This document shows, piece by piece, positions 13,115 to 23,369 of a stretch of 64,000 nt of DNA. Each line of letters begins with the position of its first letter. Within the stretch, counting starts at the first letter, position 1. Location: contig OY744609.1 in NCBI GenBank assembly GCA_963556255.1, positions 12,574,290 to 12,638,289 of the forward strand. Reading direction: 5' to 3'. The notes below the pieces were generated by a model that saw nothing but the letters and a program-made list of their open reading frames with translations, did not search any database and was not told where the DNA came from. The position numbers were made by a program, and so were the translations under genes. This DNA comes from Allolobophora icterica (Eukaryota > Annelida > Clitellata > Crassiclitellata > Lumbricidae).

Positions 13115-13182
13115 TGAAACTTATAACCCCGGGCAACGCCGGGTAATCCAGCTAGTATATTATATGCATACATGGTTCTAAG

Positions 13183-13565
13183 ACAATATCCCCCGGACAA
13201 TAACCCACCGGACAATAACCCCCGGACAATAACCCCCCATGCGAAGAACCACTCGGACAATAACCCACCGGACAATAACCCACCGGACAATAACCCCCGG
13301 ACAATAACCCCCCATGCGAAGAACCACCCGGACAATAACCCACCGGACAATAACCCACCGGACAATAACCCACCGGACAATAACCCCCCATGCGAAGAAC
13401 CACCCGGACAATAACCCGCCAGACAATAAGCAACCGGACAATAAACCCCGAACAACAACCCCCCATGCGAAGAACCACCCGGACAATAACCCCCGGACAA
13501 TAACCCACCGGACAATAACCCCCATGCGAAGAACCCCACCCCAACAATAACCCCCGTACAATAAC
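13183..13565. repeat. GACAATAACC minisatellite, 15-bp core
   Basis: Repeated CCGGACAATAACCCA (15 bp), with an inserted CCCATGCGAAGAACCAC segment recurring about every 60-75 bp, gives a two-level repeat. The long open frames on both strands are translations of the unit, which lacks stops. It lies between Helitron copy 2 and the FLYWCH fragment. Confidence 0.95.
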
Positions 13566-13935
13566 CCCCTATACTGATACAGAACATACTTTGCTTTTGC
13601 ATCACATGTTATCATTGAAACAGACTGAGTGGTTATTTGCTGCGGCGTTACTTCCGTTTCTTCTCCCTGTTTCTTCATTCGTTCAACTGCTTTGAGAACT
13701 TCTTGTCGGGCAGGATCCGGGCCATGAGAATGTTCGTTAAGCCGTCCTGCAAGCTCTTCTCCACGAATTTTTAGTTTAGCTTTACATTCTGCCTTGTTAC
13801 GCCTCTTTTCACACTCAAACGACACAACACCAGTTGCTAAATTTTTCTGCTTTACGTATACATAACCTTCAAAACTAAGTTTATCTTTTCACGGATCAGA
13901 GTTGATAAATTCTATCATGGATAGAAATAGATCAC
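13566..13935 (-). pseudogene. FLYWCH-type zinc finger fragment with in-frame stop
   Basis: Read on the - strand from 13918 the frame gives MIEFINSDP, then a TGA stop (13889-13891), then KDKLSFEGYVYVKQKN and onward through SFEC, ECKAKL and LNEHSHGPDPAR. This has the layout of a FLYWCH zinc finger: two Cys, then HxH in the NEHxHxPDP context typical of FLYWCH proteins and related transposase-associated fingers. The TGA sits where these proteins have an ordinary residue. Downstream the frame runs into the minisatellite. It is best read as a decayed fragment of a FLYWCH gene or FLYWCH-bearing transposon. Confidence 0.75.
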
Positions 13936-14119
13936 ATTTTGAAACTTTGTATTTTCCAAAAACCATTTCTATTATATAGATGAAGACCTCTTTCATGTTG
14001 TATGGTAATTCTTTCATGTCCACTCTGTGCCCAATTGTCTAATAATTGTCTAATAATTAGTTTTTGATTACCATGCCCAGTTGTTTAATAATTGTCTAAT
14101 GATTAGTTTTTGATGTATG

Positions 14120-14440
14120 GTAACTTCATACATACATACAAACATATATACCTGTATGAATACGTATGTATAAATAGTTGCATACATGTGTGCATACTTT
14201 CATACATAGATACATACATACATGCACTCGCGTGCATGCATAGCAAACGTACATACATACAAACATATATACATATATACATTATACATACTACATACTT
14301 ACATACATGCATACATACAAGTCATGCATAGTACATACATGCATGTATTAATACATACATACATACATACATACATACATTACACATGCATACATACATC
14401 AAATTTGTATGTATACATTTGTACATACATGCATACAATT
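14120..14440. repeat. degenerate (CATA)n microsatellite
   Basis: Interrupted CATA/GCATA repeats. Between 14460 and 14820 there is unique DNA with no supportable gene. Confidence 0.95.
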
Positions 14441-14821
14441 GTACTATAAAAGTATACATAGCCAATGACTGGTCGGAATGATCACAGGGAGTTGGATGAA
14501 TTAGATAATTAAGTTGTTAAGATGCGGACGATCGTACACTCAGCAACAAAGGGTCGCTATAAAAGTCGTGTTTTCTCCCGTTATCGACGCCTTCCGGTTT
14601 AGACATTCAATTCAATGTAAGCCAAACAGTATTCACGGATCGCTCAACATTCGAGACACACACCACCGACGTCGCTCTTAAAACGATGACTGCTAATTCC
14701 AGACACTAAAGTAGCAACATAGCTCGGACTGAACGCGGCTGAAAATACCCACCGTAGAGTCTGATTTTGGTTTATCTGACGTATCGGATTTCGACCGTAC
14801 TTCTCCGTTGCATAACAAACA

Positions 14822-15520
14822 AACATACATATATACATACATACAATACATCCATGCCTACATATATACATACATACATAAATACATAAATACATACATA
14901 AATACATACATAAATGCATACATACATACATACATGCATATATACATACATACATATATGCATACATAAATATATACATACGCACATACATACAATACAT
15001 ACATACATACATATATACAGACATACATAAATACATAAATACATACATAAATACATACATAAATACATACATACATACATACATGCATATATAATACATA
15101 CATAAATGCATACATACATACATACATAAATACATAAATACATACATATATACATACATACATACATAAATACATAAATACATACGTACATACATACATA
15201 AATACATACATACATACATACATACATACATACATACATAAATACATACATACATACATACATAAATACATACATATATACATACATACATACATAAATA
15301 CATAAATACATACGTACATACATACATAAATACATACATACATACATACATACATACATACATACATAAATACATACATACATACATACATACATACATA
15401 CATACATACATACATACATACATACATACATACATACATACATACATACATACATACATAAATACATAAATACATAAATACAAAAATACATACATAAATA
15501 CATACATAAATACATTATTG
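14822..15520. repeat. ~700-bp (CATA)n tract with CATAAATA variants
   Basis: CATA repeats are interspersed with CATAAATA, CGTACATA and GCATA variants, and blocks near 15120-15200 and 15260-15340 are near-identical, so segmental duplication occurred within the array. The 200-287 residue frames are stop-free repeat translations. 15530-16700 holds AT-rich DNA with no gene I can support. Confidence 0.97.
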
Positions 15521-16715
15521 ATGTATTCATACAGGTATTTTTGTTTGTTTCTGACTTGAATCGACGACCATCGACTGCTGCATAGTGCATCATAAAAACG
15601 GCGCTATAAAAAAAGTATTTAGATCATACGAAATTAAAAGGTTAGTTCCGTTAGATAACTGTTTAATTTATCTGTGTGATAAGATTAAATTAATTGAATT
15701 AGGATAAGGTAACGTAAGACCAGATGAATAATCCTACCAGTATTACGCTAAAGTGTCAGAAACCGATCAAAAACGAGAACACACAGTGACAACCACTCAC
15801 ATTGTCTTCAAACCTACTATACAGTTGAGTAATTGCATCATGTTAGTTCATGAATAATAAAGCAAGGCAATCATCATTACGATAATTATCTATGGACTAT
15901 ATCAACAATAGATTACGAATAGAGCATTTACGGAAAAGTAGGACTACAAATGGAAATACAATTTACAACGAAGGACTTTCGCCAGAAAAGTAAGATTCAG
16001 TCTGCCAATCCCATTAGCAAAACTTGACAATTTCCCATTTCGTAACAGAATTAGATCGATATTTAGAAGTTCGACATAATATTCAATGAAATGTGAGGGA
16101 AGGTATGTAAATTAAGTAAAGCAAGTTAGGTCAGGTAAACTAAGGTATGGTAGTTTATTTTAATCATCCAATTTAATCAGGCTCTGTAATTAATTATTTT
16201 CTTCATCAAAAGCGCAAACAGAAGAAAACAATCCAACAGGTGACACGGCTGAATTCCTCACGCCACTGCTCCTACATTGATCGCAACAGAAATTACAAAT
16301 CCCACGACTCAGCTGCGATTGAACCCCGTACATACAGACAAAAGCATAACTCGTTCTCAGTGATCATATAGCTTCTATTAGACATGTTGCATCCACGAGC
16401 CACACTTACAGTACTAGAACCGTTAGCTGCAACAACTGCCAGAGTATCGTACCAGATTGCACAGTTAACAGATCCAACCACGCGACCATAGAACGCACCC
16501 AAGGGGGTTAGAGAGAACACCAACGCGTGAAGCAGTGGCTGCGTAATGCTGCTGAGGCGGGACAGAGAAACCAATTAAAGCCAAGAATGGCATCGTTAAA
16601 GAAAGAACTCAGCGGAGTCGACTACAAATGGAACCTCTGATGTGTGCATCACACGCTCCGTAGATGTCGTTAGTGGTGCGCCATTCACGATACAATCAGG
16701 TTTCATACAATCAGC

Positions 16716-17345
16716 TTTTAGTAATAGAAAAGCCTCTGACTAAGAAAACTACAGTAATAGAGATGCATTTGATTTAGAAAACTACAGTAATAAAAATGTA
16801 TGCAATAGAAAAGCATTTGACTTACGAAACAACAGTAATAGAGAAGCATTTGACTATGGAAACTAGGGTAATAGAGAAGCCACTGACTGAGAAAACTACA
16901 GTAACAGAGAAGCATTTGACTGAGAAAACGACAGTAATAGAGAAGCAATTGACTTAGAAAATTGTGATTGTAATTGTAATTATAATTACGACAATTTATG
17001 CGACTGACCGCTGTCACATACGGTGCGTTGAGAAGAGAAGCATTTGACTATGGAAACTAGGGTAATAGAGAAGCCACTGACTAAAAAACTATGGTAATAG
17101 AGAAGCAATTGACTTAGAAACCCACAGTAATAGAGAAGCATTTGACTAAAAAAACTAGGGTAATAGAGAAGCCACTGACTAAGAAAACTATGGTAATAGA
17201 GAAGCAATTGACTTAGAAAACCACAGTAATAGAGAAGCATTTGACTAAGAAAACTAGGGTAATAGAGAAGCCACTGACTAAGAAAACTATGGTAATAGAG
17301 AAGCATTTGACTGAGAAAACTACAGTAACAGAGAAGCATTTGACA
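16716..17345. repeat. ~31-bp minisatellite upstream of the LRR gene
   Basis: About twenty units of the form GTAATAGAGAAGCATTTGAC followed by TAAGAAAACTA, with CCACTGAC, CAATTGAC and CATTTGAC subtypes in a repeating order, giving a higher-order period of about three units. It is interrupted at about 16965-17035. The array ends about 430 bp before the LRR start codon. Confidence 0.9.
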
Positions 17346-17489
17346 TGTAAACAATGCGAAGATCTCTATTGAATCTTATGTATCCGGTACATCTGAAAAC
17401 TGTAACAAATTTTCCCAATGACGTCCGCGGCCTTTGATGCCACACGATGTCGTCAAACTTTTGGGTCCATTCCAGTTGTAAGTTGTAAT

Positions 17490-17525
17490 TGAACATTTAT
17501 ATAGCGCCGCTTATGTGATATTTAC
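17490..17525 (-). repeat. ATTTATATAGCGCC tail motif
   Basis: Short copy of the dispersed LINE-tail motif close to the LRR gene 5' region. Confidence 0.4.
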
Positions 17526-17667
17526 TGTTATTGAGAACTAAAATTATATCAGATATCGCAACAGTGATCTGAAAGAGAGCCATCAGTGGCGGGCCAACGC
17601 ACACACGTGGAGCTAACCAACAGTCGACATATGGCATCGGTGTCTTCGAGGTCTCAATAGGTGTTTA

Positions 17668-17682
17668 AATTTTTTACTGCAG
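17668..17682 (+). promoter_or_regulatory. candidate 3' splice acceptor before the LRR CDS
   Basis: AATTTTTTACTGCAG is a good polypyrimidine tract plus acceptor. It suggests that the coding exon starts at 17683 and that at least one untranslated exon lies upstream. Confidence 0.5.
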
Positions 17683-17685
17683 GAA

Positions 17686-17763
17686 ATGACGTCATCTGTT
17701 TACTGCTTGAAGAATTCCTTCACCCGACGAGGAAGACTACACTTTGAGCGCCATCGAAGGTGA
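17686..17763 (+). promoter_or_regulatory. upstream ORF of 25 codons before the LRR gene
   Basis: An ATG at 17686 opens a frame that ends with TGA at 17761-17763, 13 bp before the main ATG at 17777 and in a different frame. If transcription starts upstream, ribosomes meet this short frame first, which often lowers translation of the main frame. Confidence 0.4.
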
Positions 17764-17776
17764 GACCTGGATCAGG

Positions 17777-20194
17777 ATGGTCGTCTGTCTCTTCGTTATT
17801 GTCTGGGTTCTTCTAGGACCAGATTTATCCGTGGCATGTCCTCGGATGTGCATCTGCCTCAACTCGACCTCTCTAAAGATCTCCTGCGAAGGATCAGGTC
17901 TCACGGAACGTCCGGTCGACCTCCCGACCTCCGTGTCTTCCCTGGACTTGACGCGCAACCGTTTCCGGGTCCTCGGCATGAATTCTCTCGGATCTTTGCC
18001 TCATCTGGTCGACCTTAAGCTGAAGGAAAATGGGTTGGAGAACATCAACGAGGGTGCATTCCACGGCGTCGGCTCCCTCCAAGTCCTGGACCTGAGTGGT
18101 AACAACCTGACAATAGTCGATCGCATCACATTCCGAGACCTGTCCACAAAAGTGTCCAGCCTCCTGCACCTCGATCTCTCCTGCAACCAGCTGACCGAAG
18201 TGGACGGGGCGTTCGCTGGACTCGTCAATCTCTCGCGGCTGGACCTGCGGCAGAATCGTCTTTCGGTCGTGACCCAGTCGACGCTCAGCGGACTGTCCAG
18301 TCTTCGGTATCTGCGGCTGGACGACAACCTGATAAGCCACATCGACAGTCGAGCTCTTCTCAACCAGAAACAACTCATGTACTTCGTGCTCAAGGGCAAC
18401 CCCATCGGACACCTCAATCGGATCTACTTCAAGTCAGAGTTCCTCTCCTACGTCGACATCTCCGAGTGCGGTCTGGACAACGTGCCCAAGGGTCTTCCAG
18501 GGTCTGTAAGGTACCTACAGCTGCGACGCAACAAGCTGACCGCTCTCTACCGGCATTCCTTTGAGCTCTGTACGAATGTGACGATTCTGGTTCTGGATGA
18601 GAACGGACTGAAGGAAGTCGAACCCGGATCCCTGACCTCGATGCCGCATCTGCAACAACTGTGGTTGAACGGGAACCGCTTGCGTTCCGTGCCGCATCCA
18701 CTTCCGCCAAGCGTCCAGAGACTTTTCATGGATCTGAACGACGTCCAGGAACTCTCCGAAGACGACTTTCCAGACTCTTCCCAGCTGAACACGTTGTCAG
18801 TAATGGGAAACAACATTTCCAGTCTTCCACCTGGCGCTTTTCGATGTCTCTCCGTCTTGCGGCACCTCGATCTGAGCGGAAACCGCATCACGCACCTCCG
18901 AAGAAATCTGTTCCTCGGAAATCCACGCCTCCAGCTGCTCCAGCTTTCCAAGAATGCCCTGGACAGACTGGAATCCGGATGTTTCCACGGTTTACGTGAG
19001 CTGCACACGCTGTCCATGGCCTACGTTCCGACGCTCAACCCAACGCTTGAGGATAATCCATTCCTAGATCTGACAAACCTTCGAAAGCTGGACCTGGACA
19101 GCAGTCCGGGTCTGATCCGGACGTTCGTCTCATACAACTCGGACCTCGTATCCAGCCTACAAGATCTGAACTTAGACAACTCGGACTTGGTAACCTTACA
19201 CCCGGACTTTGCCGGACGCTTCCCAAATCTTGCTGTGCTGCGGATTTCTAGTCACGCGTGGCGTTGTGACGCTAGACTCGAGTGGTTCAAGGAGTGGCTA
19301 ATGTCGACACCGCTGCACGTCGAGGACCGCCAGCGGAACAAGTGTGCCAGTCCCGCGTCGCTCCAGCACCGCGCCATCACCTCGCTGTCCAGTTCAGACT
19401 TCGAGTCTAGTCCTCTCGAAGAAGAACCTCCAACTCTGGAACAAGTATCTCCAGACTATCCGATTCCCGTCTCACATCGAGTCTCCACCGTGCTGCTTTC
19501 CAAAGACCACGAGGCTCGCCGCTACGTCAATTCTGGGACCCAGCAACTGCATACCCCTCTCCCCAGACCAGTGTGGGTAACGGCATCCGCACTAGGGGTC
19601 AACTACGGGGGTGATGATAAACAGGGGAACGTTAAACTCCTGACCTGGGACGAGATTTTGGGTGTGGACGATTCCTACTACAGAGAAGACGGGGGAAAGG
19701 GAGGCGAGGATGAACAGAGATGGGAGCCAGACCGGAAAGGGCCGGGTGATCAAGTCTTCCCAGCGACAGGGAACAATTCTGTGACCTCTGAGGGTCAGAC
19801 GTTCTACGTGGAACGGGACTCAGCTCTTCCGAAGCCAACCCCTGGAGACGGACCCGGCAACACGACTATCATCGTCACGGTAACTATAATGGCAACCGTC
19901 CTTGCAGCCGTTGTCATTGTAATGGGAATAGTTTACCTCTGTCGTAGGAATAAAGCCAAGAAGGTGCAGTGCCCGCAGGCAGCGATTCCACCGTCGTCGC
20001 TTGGTGGCGCCAGTGATGCGAAGTCAACGACGGAGGGAAGCAGTTTTAGGACGACCTCTTGCGGTGGGAGGGGAGGGCGATCGGTGGCGATCATGGCAAT
20101 GGAAAGCGGAGGGGAGATCGTGATGTCTCTGGTGCCAGGGAGAGACATCAACCACGAAGGACCGCTCAGAGTCTACAAGTGGGAAGACTTCTAG
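17777..20194 (+). CDS. single-exon leucine-rich-repeat type I transmembrane protein
   Basis: This predicts 805 residues from the first ATG; the frame opens further upstream only through non-ATG codons. Residues 1-20 form a hydrophobic signal peptide. A cysteine N-cap follows (C21, C25, C27, C37), then about 18 LRRs to about residue 485. The C-cap reads AWRCDARLEWFKEWL near 495-510, so it has WxC but lacks the second Cys of the usual CxC. A Ser/Pro/acidic stalk runs from about 525 to 694. One transmembrane helix lies at about 696-722, followed by a CRRNKAKK stop-transfer and an 83-residue tail ending VYKWEDF. Two repeats are short and follow the VPxxLPxSVxxL pattern known from small leucine-rich proteoglycans. 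Several N-glycosylation sequons lie in the ectodomain. The family fits adhesion or receptor roles at the cell surface; the ligand is unknown and I cannot assign an orthologue. The base composition is clearly more GC-rich than its flanks, as expected of coding DNA. Confidence 0.88.
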   Translation: MVVCLFVIVWVLLGPDLSVACPRMCICLNSTSLKISCEGSGLTERPVDLPTSVSSLDLTRNRFRVLGMNSLGSLPHLVDLKLKENGLENINEGAFHGVGSLQVLDLSGNNLTIVDRITFRDLSTKVSSLLHLDLSCNQLTEVDGAFAGLVNLSRLDLRQNRLSVVTQSTLSGLSSLRYLRLDDNLISHIDSRALLNQKQLMYFVLKGNPIGHLNRIYFKSEFLSYVDISECGLDNVPKGLPGSVRYLQLRRNKLTALYRHSFELCTNVTILVLDENGLKEVEPGSLTSMPHLQQLWLNGNRLRSVPHPLPPSVQRLFMDLNDVQELSEDDFPDSSQLNTLSVMGNNISSLPPGAFRCLSVLRHLDLSGNRITHLRRNLFLGNPRLQLLQLSKNALDRLESGCFHGLRELHTLSMAYVPTLNPTLEDNPFLDLTNLRKLDLDSSPGLIRTFVSYNSDLVSSLQDLNLDNSDLVTLHPDFAGRFPNLAVLRISSHAWRCDARLEWFKEWLMSTPLHVEDRQRNKCASPASLQHRAITSLSSSDFESSPLEEEPPTLEQVSPDYPIPVSHRVSTVLLSKDHEARRYVNSGTQQLHTPLPRPVWVTASALGVNYGGDDKQGNVKLLTWDEILGVDDSYYREDGGKGGEDEQRWEPDRKGPGDQVFPATGNNSVTSEGQTFYVERDSALPKPTPGDGPGNTTIIVTVTIMATVLAAVVIVMGIVYLCRRNKAKKVQCPQAAIPPSSLGGASDAKSTTEGSSFRTTSCGGRGGRSVAIMAMESGGEIVMSLVPGRDINHEGPLRVYKWEDF

Positions 20195-20247
20195 GTCGAA
20201 AGACGAGTTATGAACTCAAACTCTGATATTATACATAAAAATGGAAA

Positions 20248-20253
20248 AATAAA
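20248..20253 (+). terminator. polyadenylation signal AATAAA of the LRR gene
   Basis: First AATAAA after the LRR stop codon, 54 bp downstream. A second lies near 20280. Confidence 0.55.
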
Positions 20254-20479
20254 TTTAAAAAATAATTACACAAATGCATAATAAATAACAATGTACATGT
20301 AGTCTGCTTGTGCGCGCGTGTGAACGTGTGTTTGTGATTATGCGTTTGTGTATGTGTACTTGTTTGTGTGTGGTCTGCGTGTGTGTGTGTGCGCGCATGT
20401 GTTTGTGTACGTGCGAATGTATACACAATAAATGAAGATACAAATTAATAAATCAATTAGTGCAGGAATTTAAAATTGT

Positions 20480-20690
20480 TTGTGTAACTACTGAGCTGAT
20501 TGGTTGAGCTCTTGTCCTGCACAGCAGCGTTACGGTTCGATCCTTTCATAATCTGGTCACTGCTGAGCATCGGGACTTTCAGCAAGTCATCCTCAACACT
20601 CTGCTGCCTGGTTGTAATGTAATGTAACGTAAACACATTTATATAGCGTCCTTCAAGAGCTTCCCACAAGCGCTAATTACACGGATGTGG
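20480..20690 (+). repeat. possible tRNA-derived SINE with LINE-like tail
   Basis: GGTTCGATCC at 20534-20543 matches a Pol III B box, and TGAGCTGATTGG upstream resembles an A box. The 3' part carries CATTTATATAGCGTCC, the dispersed tail motif. It is too diverged from a tRNA to be a gene. Confidence 0.4.
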
Positions 20691-20804
20691 TCTCTGCAAG
20701 TGGACACTCACACAGACGTAGAGTTCGGATGACGCATTTGGCAGTTGAGAGTCTCGGGCACAATTTATTTCCACAACTGCTCTATCATATATAGCGTCCT
20801 TCTC

Positions 20805-21165
20805 CTCAGCATCCTCCCTTTCCTTCCTCGTCACCTCATTTTCATTTTCCTCCTCCTATTCTACCTCCTCTTCCAGCTACTCCTCCTCCAATTCCTCCTC
20901 CTCCTCTTGCTCCTCTCCTTCCTCCTCCTCTTTCTCCATATCCTCCTCTTCCTCTTGCTTTTCTCTTTGCTCCTCCTCTTTCTCCACTTCCTCCTCCTCC
21001 TCTTGCTCCACTCCTTCCTCCTCCTCCTTTTTCTCCTCCTCCTCCTCTTATTCCTCCACCTCTTTCTCCACCTACTCCTCTTACTCTTCCCTTCCTCGCC
21101 TTCCTCCTCCTCCTCCTCATCATCATCGTCCTCCTCTTCTTCCTCCTCCTCTTCCTCTTGTCCAT
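20805..21165. repeat. ~360-bp (CCT)n-rich pyrimidine tract
   Basis: Degenerate CCT/CTT repeat with strong strand asymmetry (pyrimidine on +, purine on -). The Glu/Arg-rich and Ser/Leu-rich frames across it are artefacts. Confidence 0.95.
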
Positions 21166-21289
21166 CAGATTCCTCTCTTGGGCTCTGGAGGGTTAATGAA
21201 GCGAAGTTCTTCCCTTGTTTGTCGCCTGACAACGGCGGTTGACATTAATAATTTGTCGCTTACAGACAGAAAGGAAAAAGACACACAGC

Positions 21290-21610
21290 CAGGCGGACAC
21301 AGCATCACAAACTGCGCTATATAAATATCTAAATACACGCAGCCGCAAACACCGATAGACGCACGGATGGAGCAAACGAGCAAGAGAACTTCAGAGACAG
21401 TGGGACAGACAGACGGGCATATCAAGATACAGACACACGGACACACACATACAAAGACACAAACATACAAAGACACAGAGACAGAGAAATAATCACACAA
21501 ACACACACAGAGACGCAGACAGGGCGACAAACGCACAGACACATACATACCTGCAGAGACAGTCAGACAGACACAGCCAGACAGAGACAGACAGACAGAC
21601 AGACAGAGAT
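21290..21610. repeat. GCGCTATATAAAT tail then degenerate (ACAG/ACAC)n
   Basis: A TGCGCTATATAAATATC tail motif near 21313, this time pointing along +, is followed by a long degenerate CACA/GACA tract. Confidence 0.7.
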
Positions 21611-21904
21611 GCCTGGTCATAAAGGGCGAGAGAGAATTGATCAGAATTCATTGTATCCCTCTTTTGGCTTCCATCGACCGACAAACATCTTAGAATAATA
21701 GTTCGAATGTTTGTTCATCTCTTTCCAATTCGCGCCTTCGGGTCTCAGCCGCCCTCAGGAACCACCGCGGGGTCGACAAAACAGAACCCTGGGTCAACGC
21801 TGACCATATGAAAAGTTCACCTCTTCGATTGAGAACCCCATCTCCCCTCTACCGTATAGTGTATCAACAAATTGCCAACGACGTTGTTGTAATGGCACGC
21901 ATCG

Positions 21905-22020
21905 CAACGGGAATTCCATCAATTCTCGACAATGTCTCGCTGCGCAGAGAAAAAAAACTATTTGCAGCGGTAACTCCATTACATCAATTCTCGACAATGT
22001 CTCGCTGTGCAGAAAAAAAT
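21905..22020. repeat. ~58-bp tandem duplication
   Basis: CATCAATTCTCGACAATGTC and its following CGCTG(C/T)GCAGA occur twice, at about 21917 and 21975, with matching upstream segments. Confidence 0.7.
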
Positions 22021-22169
22021 GTTCTGTTTTTCATTCATTACTTGCATCGTCTGATCTAGGCTAACTGAAAAACTAAAATTTCTAAACTGAAATTCATTCA
22101 TCTATTACTCTATAAATAATGCACAACATGATTAATCGATGGCACTTTCGAAAAATGCATTTCTATAGG

Positions 22170-22338
22170 CAGGGGCGTCTACTCCATAGAAACCTCGGAT
22201 CAAATGCTTCATCCCCAATATAGGGGGGGGAGATCTGTCAGTGTATGTGCCATCATTATTGGGGAAAGGAGGGGAAGGGGAAGAGGAGGGAGGGGAGGGG
22301 AGGTTGCTCCAATGACTTAGGGGGAATATACGCCTCTG
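22170..22338. mobile_element. hAT-type MITE, family A, copy 1
   Basis: The termini CAGGGGCGTCTA and TATACGCCTCTG are inverted repeats. The 8 bp on each side are identical (TCTATAGG at 22162-22169 and 22339-22346), the hallmark of hAT-type insertion. The 169-bp interior is G-rich with no coding capacity. A relative in the same orientation lies at 61524-61688. Confidence 0.85.
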
Positions 22339-23094
22339 TCTATAGGAATGGAGTACGTGTCAGGCTTGAGTCAAATACATCATAACATAACCAAATTACC
22401 ATTACTTGTGTCTTTAGTCAATTAAATTACACATAGCTGCTTTTGCGGTTGTGATTTGCAAGTCGTAAGTGCATATCATATAGCGTCTCTTCAGGAAAAC
22501 TCGACCCAGATGTTCTTGAACTGAATAGAACGCTCTTCAACTGTTGGAGAAACAAAGGCAGAGAGCAGTGTGGGAATTGTAGCAAAGACTGGGGGAAGGG
22601 GGTTGAACATTTTATCCTTGTTTTACAAACTGATGTCAACGAGATTTGAAAGTAGCTGATTTCAACGCTAGCAGTTTTGCAAGTCAGACTCGAATCAAAA
22701 ACAATTCCTTTGTTGAGACAATTCAAAAATGCATACATGATACACCATGGAAATTTCTTCTCTTTGTCAGATACTCAGTCAAATAATGCTAAATCACACT
22801 AGCACAACTGAGGGGGTTGGAAACGACCCCCTTGGTGTGTGCAATGAACTTAACTGTGGGGTCCAAAGAAAGACTGGGGGCTGAACCCCAAGCCCCGATA
22901 ATTCCCACCCTGGCACAGACAGAGAGAAGAAACTCGCATTGCAGATGGCACAGAAACTCATTCCAGCTTGAGAAGCCAACCACAGCAGAGCCTCCATGCT
23001 GCATTGTGGAAAACGGGACAGGAGGACAATTAGGTCACTCTGTGTAACAGATCGAAGAGATCTGCGGCCAGTACGAATGACAGAAATTGTAATT

Positions 23095-23365
23095 ATAGGT
23101 GCTTATTTATATAGCGCCTCTACCAGAAAATTCATCAGAGGTGTTACCAACCTCATTACACAAAAACAGAATGGTCTTCAACCGCTAGCGAAATAGAGGC
23201 ATGGAAAGTAGAAGCTCATGTCGTAGAACGCATGGAAACCTGTTCCAGAACTACGTGTAGTTCCCTACGTTAGGAAGGAACATACCGGGCAGGCAGTTAC
23301 GCATCACCACAAGGACCTTAGCCTCAGTGCATCTTCGGATGTGTAACCAGCGCATCGCGTCCCGT
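23095..23365 (-). mobile_element. LINE 3' end fragment
   Basis: On the - strand the frame contains WNRFPCVLRHELL and, after a stop, RLKTILFLCNE. This matches the conserved C-terminus of CR1/L2-like reverse transcriptases (LWNxLPxELR...FKxxLKTxLF). It is followed by the GGCGCTATATAAATA tail. It is degenerate, with stops. Confidence 0.6.
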
Positions 23366-23369
23366 AAGG

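Larger units (their letters stand above)
12043..13155 (+). mobile_element. non-autonomous Helitron, copy 2 in tandem
   Basis: The left end TCTACATAAATAAAGCCAGC begins two bases after the CTAG of copy 1. The right end has the same terminal hairpin and CTAG at 13152-13155, followed by T. Its 1113 bp are highly similar to copy 1, including the duplicated TATTTATGGCGCCGGTATTC segment and the hairpin array. The junction CTAG-TA-TC shows one Helitron inserted at an A/T dinucleotide beside the end of another. Confidence 0.85.

Noticed and set aside
13183..13565. Telomere-like TAACCC repeats
   Set aside because: The unit is CCGGACAATAACCCA; TAACCC occurs once per 15 bp and not as a tandem TTAGGG-type array.
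12790..13825. 215-271 residue Gly/Tyr/Cys-rich frames on the - strand
   Set aside because: They read through the GACAATAACC minisatellite and the (GTG)n tract; only the 5' part (13566-13825) is a real FLYWCH remnant.
14644..15593. 200-287 residue frames rich in MYVC
   Set aside because: Translations of the (CATA)n tract; the 12-bp cycle has no stop codon in three frames.
16293..16574. 93-codon - strand frame with scattered Cys, considered as an Ig-like exon
   Set aside because: The Cys-Trp-Cys spacing of an Ig fold is not met and no flanking exons were found.
17894..18417. Long antisense frames across the LRR gene
   Set aside because: Shadows of the GC-rich coding sequence, without signal, domain or splice support.
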